From a marine actinobacterium PHSC20C1 (GTDB lineage Bacteria > Actinomycetota > Actinomycetes > Actinomycetales > Microbacteriaceae): DNA of 64,000 bases. Positions within the stretch are counted from its first letter, which is position 1. Each line of letters starts with the position of its first letter. Where the stretch lies: contig CH672415.1 in NCBI GenBank assembly GCA_000153145.1, forward strand, positions 7,835 through 71,834, read 5' to 3'. Shown piece by piece: positions 8,913 through 18,210 of the stretch. The notes under the pieces are model-generated. The model did no database searches, was not told where the DNA came from, and worked only from the letters and a program-made list of their open reading frames with translations. The position numbers and the translations under genes are program-made.

Positions 8913-9605
8913 TTAGACGAAGAGGTTTGCGCGCTCGAGGTCCTCGGCAAAGTCAACCTCAATCGCGTAGAGGTCTGAAATGTCGATGGGCTCGATGAGC
9001 AGGCGGTCTTCCTCGATAGCGAGTTCAATTCCGCGTTCGAAGTAGTCCTGGTCGCCGACCTTCTTGAGGTGACGAACGAGGGTCGCCTTGGCGTCGCGCG
9101 AGATGTAGTTGATGCCGACAGCCTCGCCGAGGCCGCCCTTGACGGTCTTGGAGAGTTCCTTGATGAAACCCTCTGCGTCGGTTGTGTACTTGACTTCCTC
9201 GTCAGAGACCTTTGCGGTGTTTACGCTCACGAATGACTGGTCGCGCGCAACCATGGCTGCAGCGCGCTCAAGTGCGGTCGGGTCAAACACAACGTCGCCA
9301 TTCATCCACAGCACTCCGCCGGGAGCGGATGCCTGCAGTGCCCGCATCAGGCTCTTGGAGGTGTTGGTCTGGTCATACTGCTCGTTGTAAACGAACGACG
9401 CTTCGGGGAAGGCCTCGATGATGTGCTCAAGCTTGTAGCCGACAACGATCGTGACCTTGACGTTCTTGCCAAAAGCGTGGTGGATGTTGTCAAACTGCTG
9501 CTGCATGATGGTGCGTCCGTCGCTGAGCTCAGTGAGCGGCTTCGGAAGCGAACGGCCCAAACGGCTGCCCATTCCGGCAGCTAAAATTACGACTTGCGTA
9601 GTCAT
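8913..9605 (-). CDS. Sugar/alditol-phosphate nucleotidyltransferase (LicC-like)
   Basis: Cytoplasmic nucleotidyltransferase of 230 residues expected to activate a phospho-alcohol or phospho-sugar with a nucleoside triphosphate. The N-terminus shows the pyrophosphorylase signature ILAAGMGSRLGRSLPKPLTEL; WMNGDVVFD near residue 105 supplies the metal-binding Asp; AVEVDFAEDLERA-like residues lie at the C-terminus (IEVDFAEDLERANL). LicC-like choline-phosphate cytidylyltransferases share this size and layout. Start at ATG 9605 follows GAGGAG by six bases. Neighbouring CDP-alcohol-using enzymes make CTP use attractive, but this is inference from context. Confidence 0.8.
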   Translation of the reverse strand: MTTQVVILAAGMGSRLGRSLPKPLTELSDGRTIMQQQFDNIHHAFGKNVKVTIVVGYKLEHIIEAFPEASFVYNEQYDQTNTSKSLMRALQASAPGGVLWMNGDVVFDPTALERAAAMVARDQSFVSVNTAKVSDEEVKYTTDAEGFIKELSKTVKGGLGEAVGINYISRDAKATLVRHLKKVGDQDYFERGIELAIEEDRLLIEPIDISDLYAIEVDFAEDLERANLFV

Positions 9606-9807
9606 GGTGGTCTCCTCAGTGGTTCTGGGATCCGGGGACGAGGCTGTGTGGTTCACCTACTGTTCACCCGAGATTGGGAAAATCGACACACCTTTGTGCG
9701 ATAGTCAGGCTAACTGTGCCCGCCGAGAACTCCATAGATTTTGCGGGGTTGTTGTGTATTTGTGATACTCGCTCATGCTCGCGGCATCTGATTGGTAGGT
9801 TTGGACA

Positions 9808-11337
9808 GTGGAAAACGCCCAAACACCCGACGAGGGCAAGAAGTCTGTTAAACCGCCGGTAGTTAAGCCCGCAACGAGCACCCGAAAGCCTGCTGCGGCA
9901 CGGGTGTCTCAAGCGAAATCGACTACAGCGAAGCCAACTTCTTCTGCTTCTCGGAAACCTGCCGCACCGAAGCCCGCAACCAAGAAACCGGCCTCGACGA
10001 CGAGTGCCACAGCTAAGCCGACGGCACCCAAGCGAACTGCAGCCTCACCGTCTGTTGCGAAAGCAGCGACAACGAGGCCTCCTGCGACGAGGGCAACTCC
10101 GGCCAAAACGACTACGCCGAAGACTGCTACGCCGAAGCCGAATGCGCCAAAGACTGCCGCAAGCCGGGCCGCTGGGCCGAAGCCGGGTGCGCCCAAGGCG
10201 CCTGTACCCAAGGCGCCTGTACCCAAGCAGCCTGAACCCACGTCGAGCGCGCCTGGGCCAATTGCGTCCGAGGCTGCTGAACTACCGCTGGACGTGCCTG
10301 ACGCGGAGTCGTCTAAGCCTGTCTCAAAGCCGGATGCCGTACTGGCGGGCCTTGCCAGACTGCGAGCACTCGCAGCACAATTTGCGACCCAAGCTCCCTC
10401 TGTCGAACTCGCAGAGTCCGCAGTCGAACTCGAGCCTCAAACAGAGCCAGCGCCAGCGGCCGAACCGCTAGTAGAGCCCGAGCCCGAGCCCAAGCCCAGC
10501 CCAAAGTCTGAGTCCGCGAGCGATGCCGTTGTTGCCGTGCGACCGACACTTTCGCACGATCTTGAAGCGGCATCCGGCGACATTGTTCTTGAGGTGAGAG
10601 GCCTTTCGAAGGGCTTCGGCGACACGGTCGCTGTCAACGACATCCATCTGAATGTTCGCGCCGGAGTCTTTTACGGCATTGTCGGCCCCAATGGTGCAGG
10701 TAAAACAACCACGCTCTCGATGATCACCGGTCTTTTGCGGCCAGATTCTGGCACCGCGAGCGTCAACGGCGTCAACGTCTGGGATTCCCCCGAGGTTGCC
10801 AAGCGGTCGATCGGTGTACTTCCCGATAGATTGCGTATCTTTGACCGTCTCACCGGTTCACAATTGCTCTACTACTCGGGAGTGCTGCGCGGCCTCGACG
10901 CACCTGAAGTGCGGAAGCGGTCTGCAGACCTCGCGACAGCGTTCGGGCTTGACGATGTGATGGGGCGTCTCGTGAGCGACTACTCCTCAGGCATGCTCAA
11001 GAAGGTGGCGCTCGCCGCGGCCATGATCCACTCACCGCGATTGCTCGTCCTTGACGAACCGTTCGAATCCGTTGACCCCGTTTCAGCGGCCACGGTGACG
11101 CGCATCCTCAAGCAGTACGTAGACGCTGGCGGAACGGTCTTGCTGTCCAGCCACCGAATGGAACTCGTTCAGCGCGTCTGCAGTCACGTCGCCGTGATTG
11201 TCGAAGGAACTCTTCTGGCTGACGGCACAATCGATGAAGTTCGAAACGGCATGTCGCTCGAAGACCGCTTTGTGCAGCTGACCGGAAAGAATTCCAGCGG
11301 GGGAGGGCTCGAGTGGTTGAGCAGTTTCTCCGACTGA
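9808..11337 (+). CDS. ABC transporter ATPase with long Lys/Ala/Pro-rich N-terminal tail
   Basis: ABC ATPase of an ABC-2-type exporter; the permease gene overlaps its end by 25 bases. The C-terminal 250 residues are a normal ATPase: GPNGAGKTTTLSM, YSSGMLKKVALAAAM, LLVLDEPFESVDP, SSHRMELVQRV. The first 240 residues are unusual. Residues 1-150 are almost entirely Lys, Ala, Pro, Thr and Ser in a histone-H1-like pattern, and roughly 150-235 shift to an acidic, Pro-rich stretch (EPEPEPKPSPKSES). Start GTG lacks a ribosome-binding site; a TAGGTT hexamer lies six bases upstream, so a leaderless transcript is possible. A shorter protein starting inside the tail cannot be excluded. What is exported is unknown. 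Confidence 0.85.
   Translation: MENAQTPDEGKKSVKPPVVKPATSTRKPAAARVSQAKSTTAKPTSSASRKPAAPKPATKKPASTTSATAKPTAPKRTAASPSVAKAATTRPPATRATPAKTTTPKTATPKPNAPKTAASRAAGPKPGAPKAPVPKAPVPKQPEPTSSAPGPIASEAAELPLDVPDAESSKPVSKPDAVLAGLARLRALAAQFATQAPSVELAESAVELEPQTEPAPAAEPLVEPEPEPKPSPKSESASDAVVAVRPTLSHDLEAASGDIVLEVRGLSKGFGDTVAVNDIHLNVRAGVFYGIVGPNGAGKTTTLSMITGLLRPDSGTASVNGVNVWDSPEVAKRSIGVLPDRLRIFDRLTGSQLLYYSGVLRGLDAPEVRKRSADLATAFGLDDVMGRLVSDYSSGMLKKVALAAAMIHSPRLLVLDEPFESVDPVSAATVTRILKQYVDAGGTVLLSSHRMELVQRVCSHVAVIVEGTLLADGTIDEVRNGMSLEDRFVQLTGKNSSGGGLEWLSSFSD
10192..10236 (+). repeat. Tandem 15-bp repeat encoding PKAPV units
   Basis: Two identical units of CCCAAGGCGCCTGTA plus a degenerate third encode Pro-Lys-Ala-Pro-Val repeats within the tail of the ABC ATPase. 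In-frame length variation between strains is likely here. Confidence 0.8.
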
Positions 11338-12884
11338 AACTGACCCTCCTCGCGAACACATTCCGTCGAGGGCCTCTCATCGCATCGAGCATGGCCTTGG
11401 TGATGCTTTACAGCGCTGTGCTGTTCATTATCGCCATCGTTGCCGTCGCAAGCTTGCGCGAAACTACGCCGGAGATCGCAGGCGTCACGCTCGTCGTCTT
11501 CGGCTCCATAGTGCTCTTCGGGTTCCTCATCATGCCGCTGGGCTGGAATGCGGATGACCCACTAGACCCTCGGCGGTTCTCCTACCTCCCGGTGTCTAGG
11601 CTTCATCTTGCGCTTCTCCTTCTGCTCGGTGGCGCTGTGAGCATCCCGACGATAATGCTGATCGGCCTCGGAGTCGCGCAAGTCGTTGCGTGGTCGGGTG
11701 GGGCAGCATCCGCCCTGATCGCGGTTCTGTCTGCGCTGATCGTGATCCTGACAGCAGTGGTGGGCGCTCGATTGTCTAGCCTGATTGCAGCCCGGTATCT
11801 CAGCACGCGTCGACTTCGTGAAGCTTTCGGCATCATCGCCGTCACGGTGGTCATCGCTTCACTTCCTCTCGTTGTATTTCTTGCGCTCTCCGACTACCAG
11901 TCACAGGTACTTCCCGCATTGCGTCGCGCCGCTGCCGTACTTGAGTGGACCCCACTCGGTGCAGCATTCAGCGCGCCGGCGGCCAGCGCGGCAGGCGATT
12001 CCGGCGAAGTGCTTGCCAAACTTTCCATTTCGCTCGGGTTCCTTGCCGTGCTCGCAGCGGGTTGGTATTTGTTGATCGGTTACGTTCTCTCGCGTCCGGA
12101 ACGTAGCGCCGTAGAAACCTATCGCTCCGGTTTGGGTTGGTTCCGCCTCATGCCGGCGACGCCTCTGGGCGCGATCGCTGCGCGTAGCCTCAGCTATTGG
12201 GCTCGTGATGCGCGCTACTTTGTTGCGCTCGCCGCCATCCCCATAATTCCGATCGGAATGGTCGCAGCGCTTCTCGTTGGTGGCATCGGCGCTGACGTAA
12301 TCGCGTGGATACCCGTCCCCGTCATGTGCCTGTTCTTGGGCTGGAGCGCTCACAACGACGTTGCCCATGACAACACCGCGCTCTGGACGCACGTCTCGGC
12401 TCACACCCACGGTGCCGACGACCGCTGGGGTCGAATCGTTCCAGGACTGCTGGTGGGAATTCCGCTTGCAATTGTCGGAAGCATCATCACGGTGACCGTC
12501 GTCGGTAATGTCGTGGCGCTACCGGGACTCATCGGCTTGAGCCTGTGTGTGCTCTTTGCCGGGTTGGGCGTATCAAGCGTCAGCTCCGCAGCTTTCCCCT
12601 ATGCGGCACCATTGCCGGGTCACGGTGCGTTTATCCAACCCCAGGCCCTTGTCTCTAACGCGGCAACCGTGCAGTCGTTTACCTTTGCGTTGAGCGCTCT
12701 CTTTGCTGTTCCTGTTTTGGGCGTTGTTTTCTTTAACCCGTTCACCGAACTCCAGCCGAACTGGGCCGCGTTCCTCGTCGGAGTGCCGCTCGGGCTGATT
12801 GTTTTGGTTATTGGCGTTTACTGGGGCGGCCGCATCATGGTGCGCCGCGGACCAGAATTGCTCGCCCTATCTTCACAGAACTAA
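11313..12884 (+). CDS. ABC exporter membrane subunit
   Basis: Large integral membrane protein (523 residues) with roughly ten to twelve hydrophobic helices. The pairing and the 25-base overlap with the preceding ATPase identify it as the permease of the same ABC-2-type exporter. The GTG start (MVEQFLRLKLTLLANTFRRG) gives the short amphipathic N-terminal helix usual before the first membrane span. Hydrophobic stretches start near residues 22, 60, 105, 140, 170, 225, 295, 385, 410, 455 and 485. Substrate unknown; no catalytic motif is present. Confidence 0.8.
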   Translation: MVEQFLRLKLTLLANTFRRGPLIASSMALVMLYSAVLFIIAIVAVASLRETTPEIAGVTLVVFGSIVLFGFLIMPLGWNADDPLDPRRFSYLPVSRLHLALLLLLGGAVSIPTIMLIGLGVAQVVAWSGGAASALIAVLSALIVILTAVVGARLSSLIAARYLSTRRLREAFGIIAVTVVIASLPLVVFLALSDYQSQVLPALRRAAAVLEWTPLGAAFSAPAASAAGDSGEVLAKLSISLGFLAVLAAGWYLLIGYVLSRPERSAVETYRSGLGWFRLMPATPLGAIAARSLSYWARDARYFVALAAIPIIPIGMVAALLVGGIGADVIAWIPVPVMCLFLGWSAHNDVAHDNTALWTHVSAHTHGADDRWGRIVPGLLVGIPLAIVGSIITVTVVGNVVALPGLIGLSLCVLFAGLGVSSVSSAAFPYAAPLPGHGAFIQPQALVSNAATVQSFTFALSALFAVPVLGVVFFNPFTELQPNWAAFLVGVPLGLIVLVIGVYWGGRIMVRRGPELLALSSQN

Positions 12885-12913
12885 ATCGGCTTTCACGGAA
12901 GTAGAATTGACCC

Positions 12914-13174
12914 ATGGCTGACACCGATCACACTGGCGGCGGAACCGACACGCTCGACCGCGAACTTGAAGAACTGCTCAATCAAGAGCAGGTTGAAGAG
13001 GGCGACCACGAACGCTTCTCTCACTACGCGCCCAAGAACAAAATCATGGAATCAGCGCTCTCAGGCAAACCCATCCGCGCACTCTGTGGAAAGCTGTGGA
13101 CGCCGGGGCGCGACCCTGAGAAGTTTCCCGTCTGCCCCACGTGCAAAGAAGTGTACGAGAAGCTCAAGGGCTAG
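12914..13174 (+). CDS. DUF3039 family small protein
   Basis: Acidic 86-residue protein matching the actinobacterial DUF3039 pattern: acidic N-terminus, HYAPKNKIMESALSGKPIRALCGK, then FPVCPTCKEVYEKL. Three cysteines (LCGK, CPTC) could form a zinc-ribbon-like site, although only three are visible. Function is not known. It stands alone between an exporter operon and convergent pncB. No strong ribosome-binding site is seen before the ATG (GGAAGTAG lies further upstream). Confidence 0.85.
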   Translation: MADTDHTGGGTDTLDRELEELLNQEQVEEGDHERFSHYAPKNKIMESALSGKPIRALCGKLWTPGRDPEKFPVCPTCKEVYEKLKG

Positions 13175-13204
13175 CCCCTAGCCCCTAGCCCTAGCGCCGT
13201 GCGG

Positions 13205-14497
13205 CTAGCGGTAGAGGGTCGGCAAGACAGGTTCTCCGCGCGACAGCCGGAACGCGTTCTGGGGTAGCTCAGCGAGGGCATCTTCGCGGTGGTCGCGCGC
13301 GGTCAGCGTTCCCGAGTCACCGAGCCATCGAGCATCCGCAGTTCCCCCGGTCATGAGCGGAACGATCAAATCACGCCCCGTGGCGGTGGGCGTCTTTTCC
13401 TCGGTTTGGTAGAGCAATTCTGTCGTCGCAACACCGTTGTCGAGGGTTCTAATTGCGCCCTTGTGTCCGCCGACGGTCACTTTGCCTGTGGACTTCTTGG
13501 CAACCGACACCCACGCACCGCTGTCGTCTTGGTGGGCCACCAATTTGTAAACCATGCCAGCGGCGGGATGACCTGAACCGGTTACCACCGAGGTTCCGAC
13601 GCCAAATGAATTGACAGGCGAAGCACTGAGCGCTGCAATCGCGTGCTCGTCAAGATCATTGGTGACCGTAATGCGGGTGCTTGTGGCACCTAAGGCATCC
13701 AATTGTGCTCGTACCGCGGCAACCTGCACCGTCAGGTCGCCAGAGTCGATGCGTACAGCGCCAAGTTTGGTTCCGGCGACCTTCACCGCTATCGCGACGC
13801 CGCGCTCAATGTCGTACGTGTCAACGAGCAGTGTTGTTGACGGGCCGAGCGCGTCTACCTGAGCTTGGAATGCTTCTTCTTCCGAGTCGTGCAACAGCGT
13901 GAAGGAGTGGGCGGCCGTTCCCATGGTTGGTACGCCCCAACTGCGGCCAGCTTCCAGATTGCTAGTCGCACTGAAGCCGGCAATGTAGGCGGCGCGGGCG
14001 GATGCCACGGCTGAGCGTTCGCCAGTGCGTCGTGACCCCATCTCAGCGATGGGTCGCGAGTCGGCCGCCGACACCATTCGCGCAGCAGCGGAGGCGACGG
14101 CGGAGTCGTAATTCAGCACGCTCAGCGCCAAAGTTTCGAGGATTACTGCCTCGGCAAATGAGCCTTCAACAATGAGAACGGGGGAGCCAGGAAAGTAGGC
14201 GTCGCCTTCTTGATACCCGGTGATGTTTCCCGAGAAGCGGTAGTTCGCGAGCCAGTCGATGGTCTCAGGGCGAACGATCGCGTTACGCGAAAGAAAGGAG
14301 AGTTCCTCGTCGCCGAAACGAAACTGCTCAACCAGCTCGAGCAATCGCCCGGTACCGGCGACAACACCGTAGCGGCGGCCATCAGGAAGCCTGCGGGCGA
14401 AGACTTCAAATACGCAGGCCCGTTCGTGGCGGCCACTGCCGATTGCGGCATCGAGCATCGTGAGCTCGTATTGGTCAGTTAGGAGAGCGGTACTCAC
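13205..14497 (-). CDS. pncB: Nicotinate phosphoribosyltransferase
   Basis: Enzyme of the NAD salvage pathway that joins nicotinate to PRPP, giving nicotinate mononucleotide with ATP hydrolysis. The N-terminus [22 protein letters not shown], the GSRRTGE segment near residue 153 and [22 protein letters not shown] (substrate/His region) are diagnostic, as is [10 protein letters not shown] and RIDSGDL. Length of 430 residues is normal for the family. Translation starts at GTG. It is divergent from murI, with about 70 bases between, and convergent with the DUF3039 gene. Confidence 0.95.
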   Translation of the reverse strand: MSTALLTDQYELTMLDAAIGSGRHERACVFEVFARRLPDGRRYGVVAGTGRLLELVEQFRFGDEELSFLSRNAIVRPETIDWLANYRFSGNITGYQEGDAYFPGSPVLIVEGSFAEAVILETLALSVLNYDSAVASAAARMVSAADSRPIAEMGSRRTGERSAVASARAAYIAGFSATSNLEAGRSWGVPTMGTAAHSFTLLHDSEEEAFQAQVDALGPSTTLLVDTYDIERGVAIAVKVAGTKLGAVRIDSGDLTVQVAAVRAQLDALGATSTRITVTNDLDEHAIAALSASPVNSFGVGTSVVTGSGHPAAGMVYKLVAHQDDSGAWVSVAKKSTGKVTVGGHKGAIRTLDNGVATTELLYQTEEKTPTATGRDLIVPLMTGGTADARWLGDSGTLTARDHREDALAELPQNAFRLSRGEPVLPTLYR

Positions 14498-14569
14498 CCG
14501 ACCAGCGTACGCGACAGACCCTCAACGCTGTCAGGGAGTGTGCGCGCATCCACCACTACGATTGGTGAC

Positions 14570-15406
14570 GTGACTGATGCACCCATTGGCGTTTTCGATT
14601 CCGGAGTCGGCGGCCTTACCGTCGCCCGAGCCATCATCGACCAGTTGCCCCACGAATCAATCGTTTATGTCGGTGACACTCTGCACTCGCCGTATGGTCC
14701 CAAACCGATAGCGGATGTTCGGCGCTACGCCCTCGAAGTGATGGACCGTCTTGTCGACGACGGCGTGAAGCTGCTCGTCATCGCCTGCAACACCGCGTCT
14801 GCTGCAATGCTGCGGGATGCCCGTGAGCGGTACACCGAGGCGTATGGCATCGAGGTTGTCGAAGTGATCCAGCCCGCCACGAGGGCGGCAGTGCGTCAGA
14901 CCCGCAATCGTCGCGTCGGAGTGATTGGCACCGAGGGCACGATCAAGTCGCGTGCTTATGAGGATGCTTTTGCTGCAGCATCCGATATTGAATTGTTCAC
15001 GCAGGCTTGCCCGCGGTTCGTTGAGTTTGTGGAAGCGGGAGTCACTACTGGCCCTGAAGTGCTTGCAGTGGCCGAAGAGTATTTGGCTCCGCTCAAGAAG
15101 GCCGAGATTGACACTCTGGTGCTCGGCTGCACTCACTACCCGCACATTTCGGCAGCAATTCAGTACGTGATGGGTCGCGAAGTTACCCTCGTCTCGAGTG
15201 CTGAAGAGACCGCGTACGACGTGTACAGCACGCTCGTGGCCCACGACCTGCTGCGCGATCCCTCGCAACCTGCAAATCACACCTTCGAGGCCACGGGGCC
15301 GGACAAACACGGCTTCACCCGGTTGGCGAGCCGCTTCATGGGCCCCAACGTTGTTCGCGTCGAAACTTTTGATACTGGCGTGATTAATCTCCCGCCGCTG
15401 CCCTGA
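14570..15406 (+). CDS. murI: Glutamate racemase
   Basis: Provides D-glutamate for peptidoglycan. The start [20 protein letters not shown] is typical of the family; I prefer the GTG at 14570 over one 30 bases upstream because the extra residues do not match family N-termini. The two catalytic cysteines are visible in IACNTASA (near residue 72) and LGCTHYPH (near residue 184), and the acidic/His partners are in the usual places (DSGVGG, GCTHYP). It is the first gene of the murI-rph-rdgB cluster; rph begins 43 bases after it. Confidence 0.95.
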   Translation: MTDAPIGVFDSGVGGLTVARAIIDQLPHESIVYVGDTLHSPYGPKPIADVRRYALEVMDRLVDDGVKLLVIACNTASAAMLRDARERYTEAYGIEVVEVIQPATRAAVRQTRNRRVGVIGTEGTIKSRAYEDAFAAASDIELFTQACPRFVEFVEAGVTTGPEVLAVAEEYLAPLKKAEIDTLVLGCTHYPHISAAIQYVMGREVTLVSSAEETAYDVYSTLVAHDLLRDPSQPANHTFEATGPDKHGFTRLASRFMGPNVVRVETFDTGVINLPPLP

Positions 15407-15449
15407 GCAGCACCCCCCCCTAGCCAGAAATACCGATAGAGAGAAGAAC

Positions 15450-16217
15450 ATGACACGTCACGACGGCCGCGAAAACAACGAACTGCGCAAAGTAACAATT
15501 GAGCGCGGTTGGAGCGACCAGGCGGAAGGTTCTGCACTGATCTCATTCGGCAAAACCAAAGTGCTGTGCACCGCATCCTTCACCAATGGCGTTCCGCGGT
15601 GGATGGCGGGCAAGGGTAAGGGCTGGGTCACCGCCGAGTACTCGATGCTTCCCCGCAGCACAAATAGCCGCATGGACCGCGAAGCCGTGAAGGGCAAGGT
15701 CGGCGGCCGCACCCACGAGATTTCGCGTCTCATCGGTCGCAGCCTGCGTGCCGTTGTCGACATGAAAGCCCTTGGCGAGAACACAATCGTGATTGACTGC
15801 GACGTTCTACAGGCCGACGGCGGAACCCGCACGGCAGCAATCACGGGTGCCTACGTTGCGCTCGCTGACGCGATCGAGTGGGGCCGCGAGAAGAAGTTCA
15901 TCGGCAAGAACTCGAAGGCTCTCTTCGACTCGCTCGCTGCCGTGAGCGTCGGAATCATTGATGGTGAGCCCATGCTCGACCTCGCCTACGTCGAAGACGT
16001 TCGCGCCGAGACCGACATGAACGTTGTCGTCACCGGCCGCGGTCTCTTCGTCGAAGTTCAAGGCACAGCCGAAGGTGCACCCTTCGACCGTCGCGAACTC
16101 GACTCCCTGCTCGACCTTGCGCTCGCCGGAGCCGTCGACCTCACCGCAATGCAGGTCGCATCGCTGGCTGAAGGCGCTGAAGGCGCTGACGGCGCTGCCG
16201 GAGCTGTCGCGAACTAA
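15450..16217 (+). CDS. rph: Ribonuclease PH
   Basis: Phosphorolytic 3'-5' exoribonuclease that trims tRNA precursor 3' ends. Typical landmarks: [19 protein letters not shown], the phosphate-binding and active-site region [29 protein letters not shown], the [20 protein letters not shown] block and [17 protein letters not shown]. The length of 255 residues is standard, with an extra Gly/Ala-rich C-terminal tail. AGAGAGAAGAAC upstream serves as ribosome-binding site. Its stop overlaps the rdgB start in TAATG. Confidence 0.96.
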   Translation: MTRHDGRENNELRKVTIERGWSDQAEGSALISFGKTKVLCTASFTNGVPRWMAGKGKGWVTAEYSMLPRSTNSRMDREAVKGKVGGRTHEISRLIGRSLRAVVDMKALGENTIVIDCDVLQADGGTRTAAITGAYVALADAIEWGREKKFIGKNSKALFDSLAAVSVGIIDGEPMLDLAYVEDVRAETDMNVVVTGRGLFVEVQGTAEGAPFDRRELDSLLDLALAGAVDLTAMQVASLAEGAEGADGAAGAVAN

Positions 16218-16822
16218 TGCAGGTAGTCCTCGCCACCCACAACGCCCACAAAGTCGCAGAACTGCGCCGCATCCTCGGCCCAGCGCTCGACGGCCTCGAA
16301 CTCGTCGCCTACGACGGACCAGAGCCGGTGGAGGATGGCGACACGTTTCAGGCGAACGCGCTGATCAAGGCGCGGGCAGCATCCGCCCACACGGGGTTGC
16401 CGGCGCTCGCCGACGACTCCGGGATTTGTGTCGATGCGCTTGGTGGGGCTCCCGGCATCCATTCGGCTCGGTATGCAGGCACGCGCAATGACACCGACAA
16501 CCTCGAACTGTTGCTGAAAAACATGGCGGGCGTGGATGATCGTGCAGCGCAATTTGCGTGTGCCGCGGCTTTTGTGGTTCCGGCCGACGTCGCCGGTGCT
16601 GTGCCTCGTGAGTTCGTTGAACTCGCGCTCTGGCCTGGGACGATCGCAACCGAACGCAGTGGTGCTGAGGGTTTCGGCTATGACCCCATTTTTTGCCCGG
16701 ATGGGCAATCAGGTACGTCCGCCGAACTGACGGCAGGGCAGAAGGATTCACTCAGCCACCGCGCTCAAGCGTTTGGCGCAATCATGCCCACTGTTCGCGC
16801 TCAACTGCTGGGCAAAAACTAG
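16217..16822 (+). CDS. rdgB: RdgB/HAM1 non-canonical purine NTP pyrophosphatase
   Basis: House-cleaning enzyme that hydrolyses dITP/XTP to monophosphates. Landmarks are VLATHNAHKVAELRRIL at the N-terminus, LADDSGICVDALGGAPGIHSARYAG near residue 67, and GFGYDPIFCPDG with a SHRAQAF stretch at the C-terminus. Translational coupling to rph through TAATG is visible, an arrangement common in actinobacteria. Length (201 residues) is normal. Confidence 0.95.
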   Translation: MQVVLATHNAHKVAELRRILGPALDGLELVAYDGPEPVEDGDTFQANALIKARAASAHTGLPALADDSGICVDALGGAPGIHSARYAGTRNDTDNLELLLKNMAGVDDRAAQFACAAAFVVPADVAGAVPREFVELALWPGTIATERSGAEGFGYDPIFCPDGQSGTSAELTAGQKDSLSHRAQAFGAIMPTVRAQLLGKN

Positions 16823-16871
16823 GGAACGGGCTTCGGTCCGCACCCTCAGCGCAACAACGTAGTCTTGAGGC

Positions 16872-17414
16872 GTGTCTGTACATGATGATCCCCACGCAGT
16901 AGATCTAAAACTCCCCATCGCAGCCCGCATTGCGGCAGCTAGCGAGCGGCATGGCGAAGCTGTCATTGTCGAGCGCGCAGTGTCGTTGATCGAGGGCAAT
17001 AACGAAGGCAAAGAGTTTCTGCTGATCGTCGGTGGTGAGCACGCTCAGGGCATCCTCGACGGAGCTCCTGTGCTGTACTGGCCCGAGTTGTGGGGAACGC
17101 GCGCGCTATTGCACGCCTGGAACGATAGTGCTGCGGATGCCGTGCGCTCCGCGCTCAGCAACCAAGCGTGGCGTGTGCGCGAGATGGCGACCCGTGTCGT
17201 GGCCACTCGTCGTATTGACGCGCGCGAGCAACTTGTGAAGCTTCTCGAGGATGAGACTCCTCGTGTCCGTGCTGGCGCGGCGCGTGCCTTGGGTACCGTC
17301 GGAATTATCGAGGACATCGAGTTGATCGCGCCGCTCGTAAAGGACGCTGAACTTGAAGTTCGTCGCGGAGCCCAACTGGGCATGGACGCAATTCGTAAAC
17401 GTACGACTAGCTAG
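16872..17414 (+). CDS. HEAT-repeat domain protein
   Basis: Small protein of 180 residues. Residues 75-180 form about three helical HEAT/PBS-lyase-like repeats, recognisable from WRVREMATRVVA, PRVRAGAARALGTVG and LEVRRGAQLGMDAI. The first 70 residues are a different domain, with no recognised motif. Likely a scaffold or regulatory binding protein; no enzyme residues are visible. GTG start. It is the last plus-strand gene before a hairpin terminator and the convergent dedA-like gene. Confidence 0.75.
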   Translation: MSVHDDPHAVDLKLPIAARIAAASERHGEAVIVERAVSLIEGNNEGKEFLLIVGGEHAQGILDGAPVLYWPELWGTRALLHAWNDSAADAVRSALSNQAWRVREMATRVVATRRIDAREQLVKLLEDETPRVRAGAARALGTVGIIEDIELIAPLVKDAELEVRRGAQLGMDAIRKRTTS

Positions 17415-17416
17415 TA

Positions 17417-17439
17417 GGGCTACCCGTTGCGGGCAGCCC
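17417..17439. terminator. Hairpin terminator after HEAT-repeat gene
   Basis: Inverted repeat with 10-base arms (17417-17426 and 17430-17439, GGGCTxCCCG / CGGGxAGCCC, one mismatch) and a three-base loop, directly after the stop codon and before the convergent dedA-like gene. Confidence 0.7.
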
Positions 17440-17472
17440 CTTCACCAATGAACGCCACTCGAGCGCTCGTGA

Positions 17473-18210
17473 CTAGTCGTCGAGGTTCTGGTCGAAGTCT
17501 TTCGGCTTGAGGGCAAGCTTCTCGGCTTCCTCGTCATTGAGCTCTGCTGCCCGGCCGGCTTCGCGCGACTTCTTCGCCTTATAGGACGAGCGGAAGTAGT
17601 GGTACGCCGTTGGCAGTACAGAGACGGTGACTGCTCCGAGCAGGATCAGGTCGATGTATTCGACGATGAAATCGCGAAGCGGCGGAATATAGCCAAGCAG
17701 GTATCCGGCGTACGTGAGCCCAGAACCCCAGATGACGGCGCCGATGGCGTTGTACAGGGAGTACTTGCGGTAGTCCATGTGCCCAACGCCGGCAGCCACC
17801 GGAGCGAAGGTGCGCACTACGGGTACGAAGCGCGCAAGAATAACGGCTAGTCCGCCGAAGCGGGAGAAGAAGGCGTTGGTGCGCTTAACGTTTTCGACGC
17901 TAAACAACCCGGTCTCTTTGCGCTCGAATATCCGTGGCCCCACTTTGTGCCCAATCAGGTATCCGACTTCTCCTCCGAGGAAAGCGGCGATGCTGATTGC
18001 GAGACATACCCACCAGATGTCGAATCCGATAACTCCGGTGAACGTAAGGATGCCCGCAATGACGAGCAGTGTGTCCCCGGGAAGCAAGAAGCCCACGAGC
18101 AGGCCGGTCTCCGCAAACACGATGAACGCGACACCGAGCAGCGCAAACGCTCCAAAACCCTCGATGAGGTTATTGGGGTCTAGCCAAGGGATAAGGGCGG
18201 TGCCTACCAA
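17473..18210 (-). CDS. DedA family membrane protein
   Basis: Integral membrane protein of 245 residues from the DedA/VTT family, members of which act as lipid scramblases or flippases linked to membrane homeostasis. Family marks: an ETGLLVGFLLPGDTLLVIAG segment near residue 35, GGEVGYLIGHKVGPRIFERK, and ILARFVPVVRTFAPVAAGVGHMDYRKY, including the F/Y-R-x-x-P-x-x-R signature. The C-terminus is charged and cytoplasmic (RSSYKAKKSREAGRAAELNDEEAEKL). The start is TTG, supported by GGAG six bases upstream. Confidence 0.9.
   Translation of the reverse strand: MVGTALIPWLDPNNLIEGFGAFALLGVAFIVFAETGLLVGFLLPGDTLLVIAGILTFTGVIGFDIWWVCLAISIAAFLGGEVGYLIGHKVGPRIFERKETGLFSVENVKRTNAFFSRFGGLAVILARFVPVVRTFAPVAAGVGHMDYRKYSLYNAIGAVIWGSGLTYAGYLLGYIPPLRDFIVEYIDLILLGAVTVSVLPTAYHYFRSSYKAKKSREAGRAAELNDEEAEKLALKPKDFDQNLDD

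Noticed and set aside
9909-10241. 110-codon Gly/Ala/Val-rich frame antisense to the Lys/Ala/Pro tail
   Set aside because: Mirror image of the low-complexity coding strand.
13171-13195. Short tandem CTAGCCC repeat between DUF3039 gene and pncB
   Set aside because: Only about three copies; no clear hairpin, so not called a terminator or CRISPR-like array.
14657-15451. 264-codon frame antisense to murI
   Set aside because: murI motifs are complete on the other strand; the frame has no features of its own.
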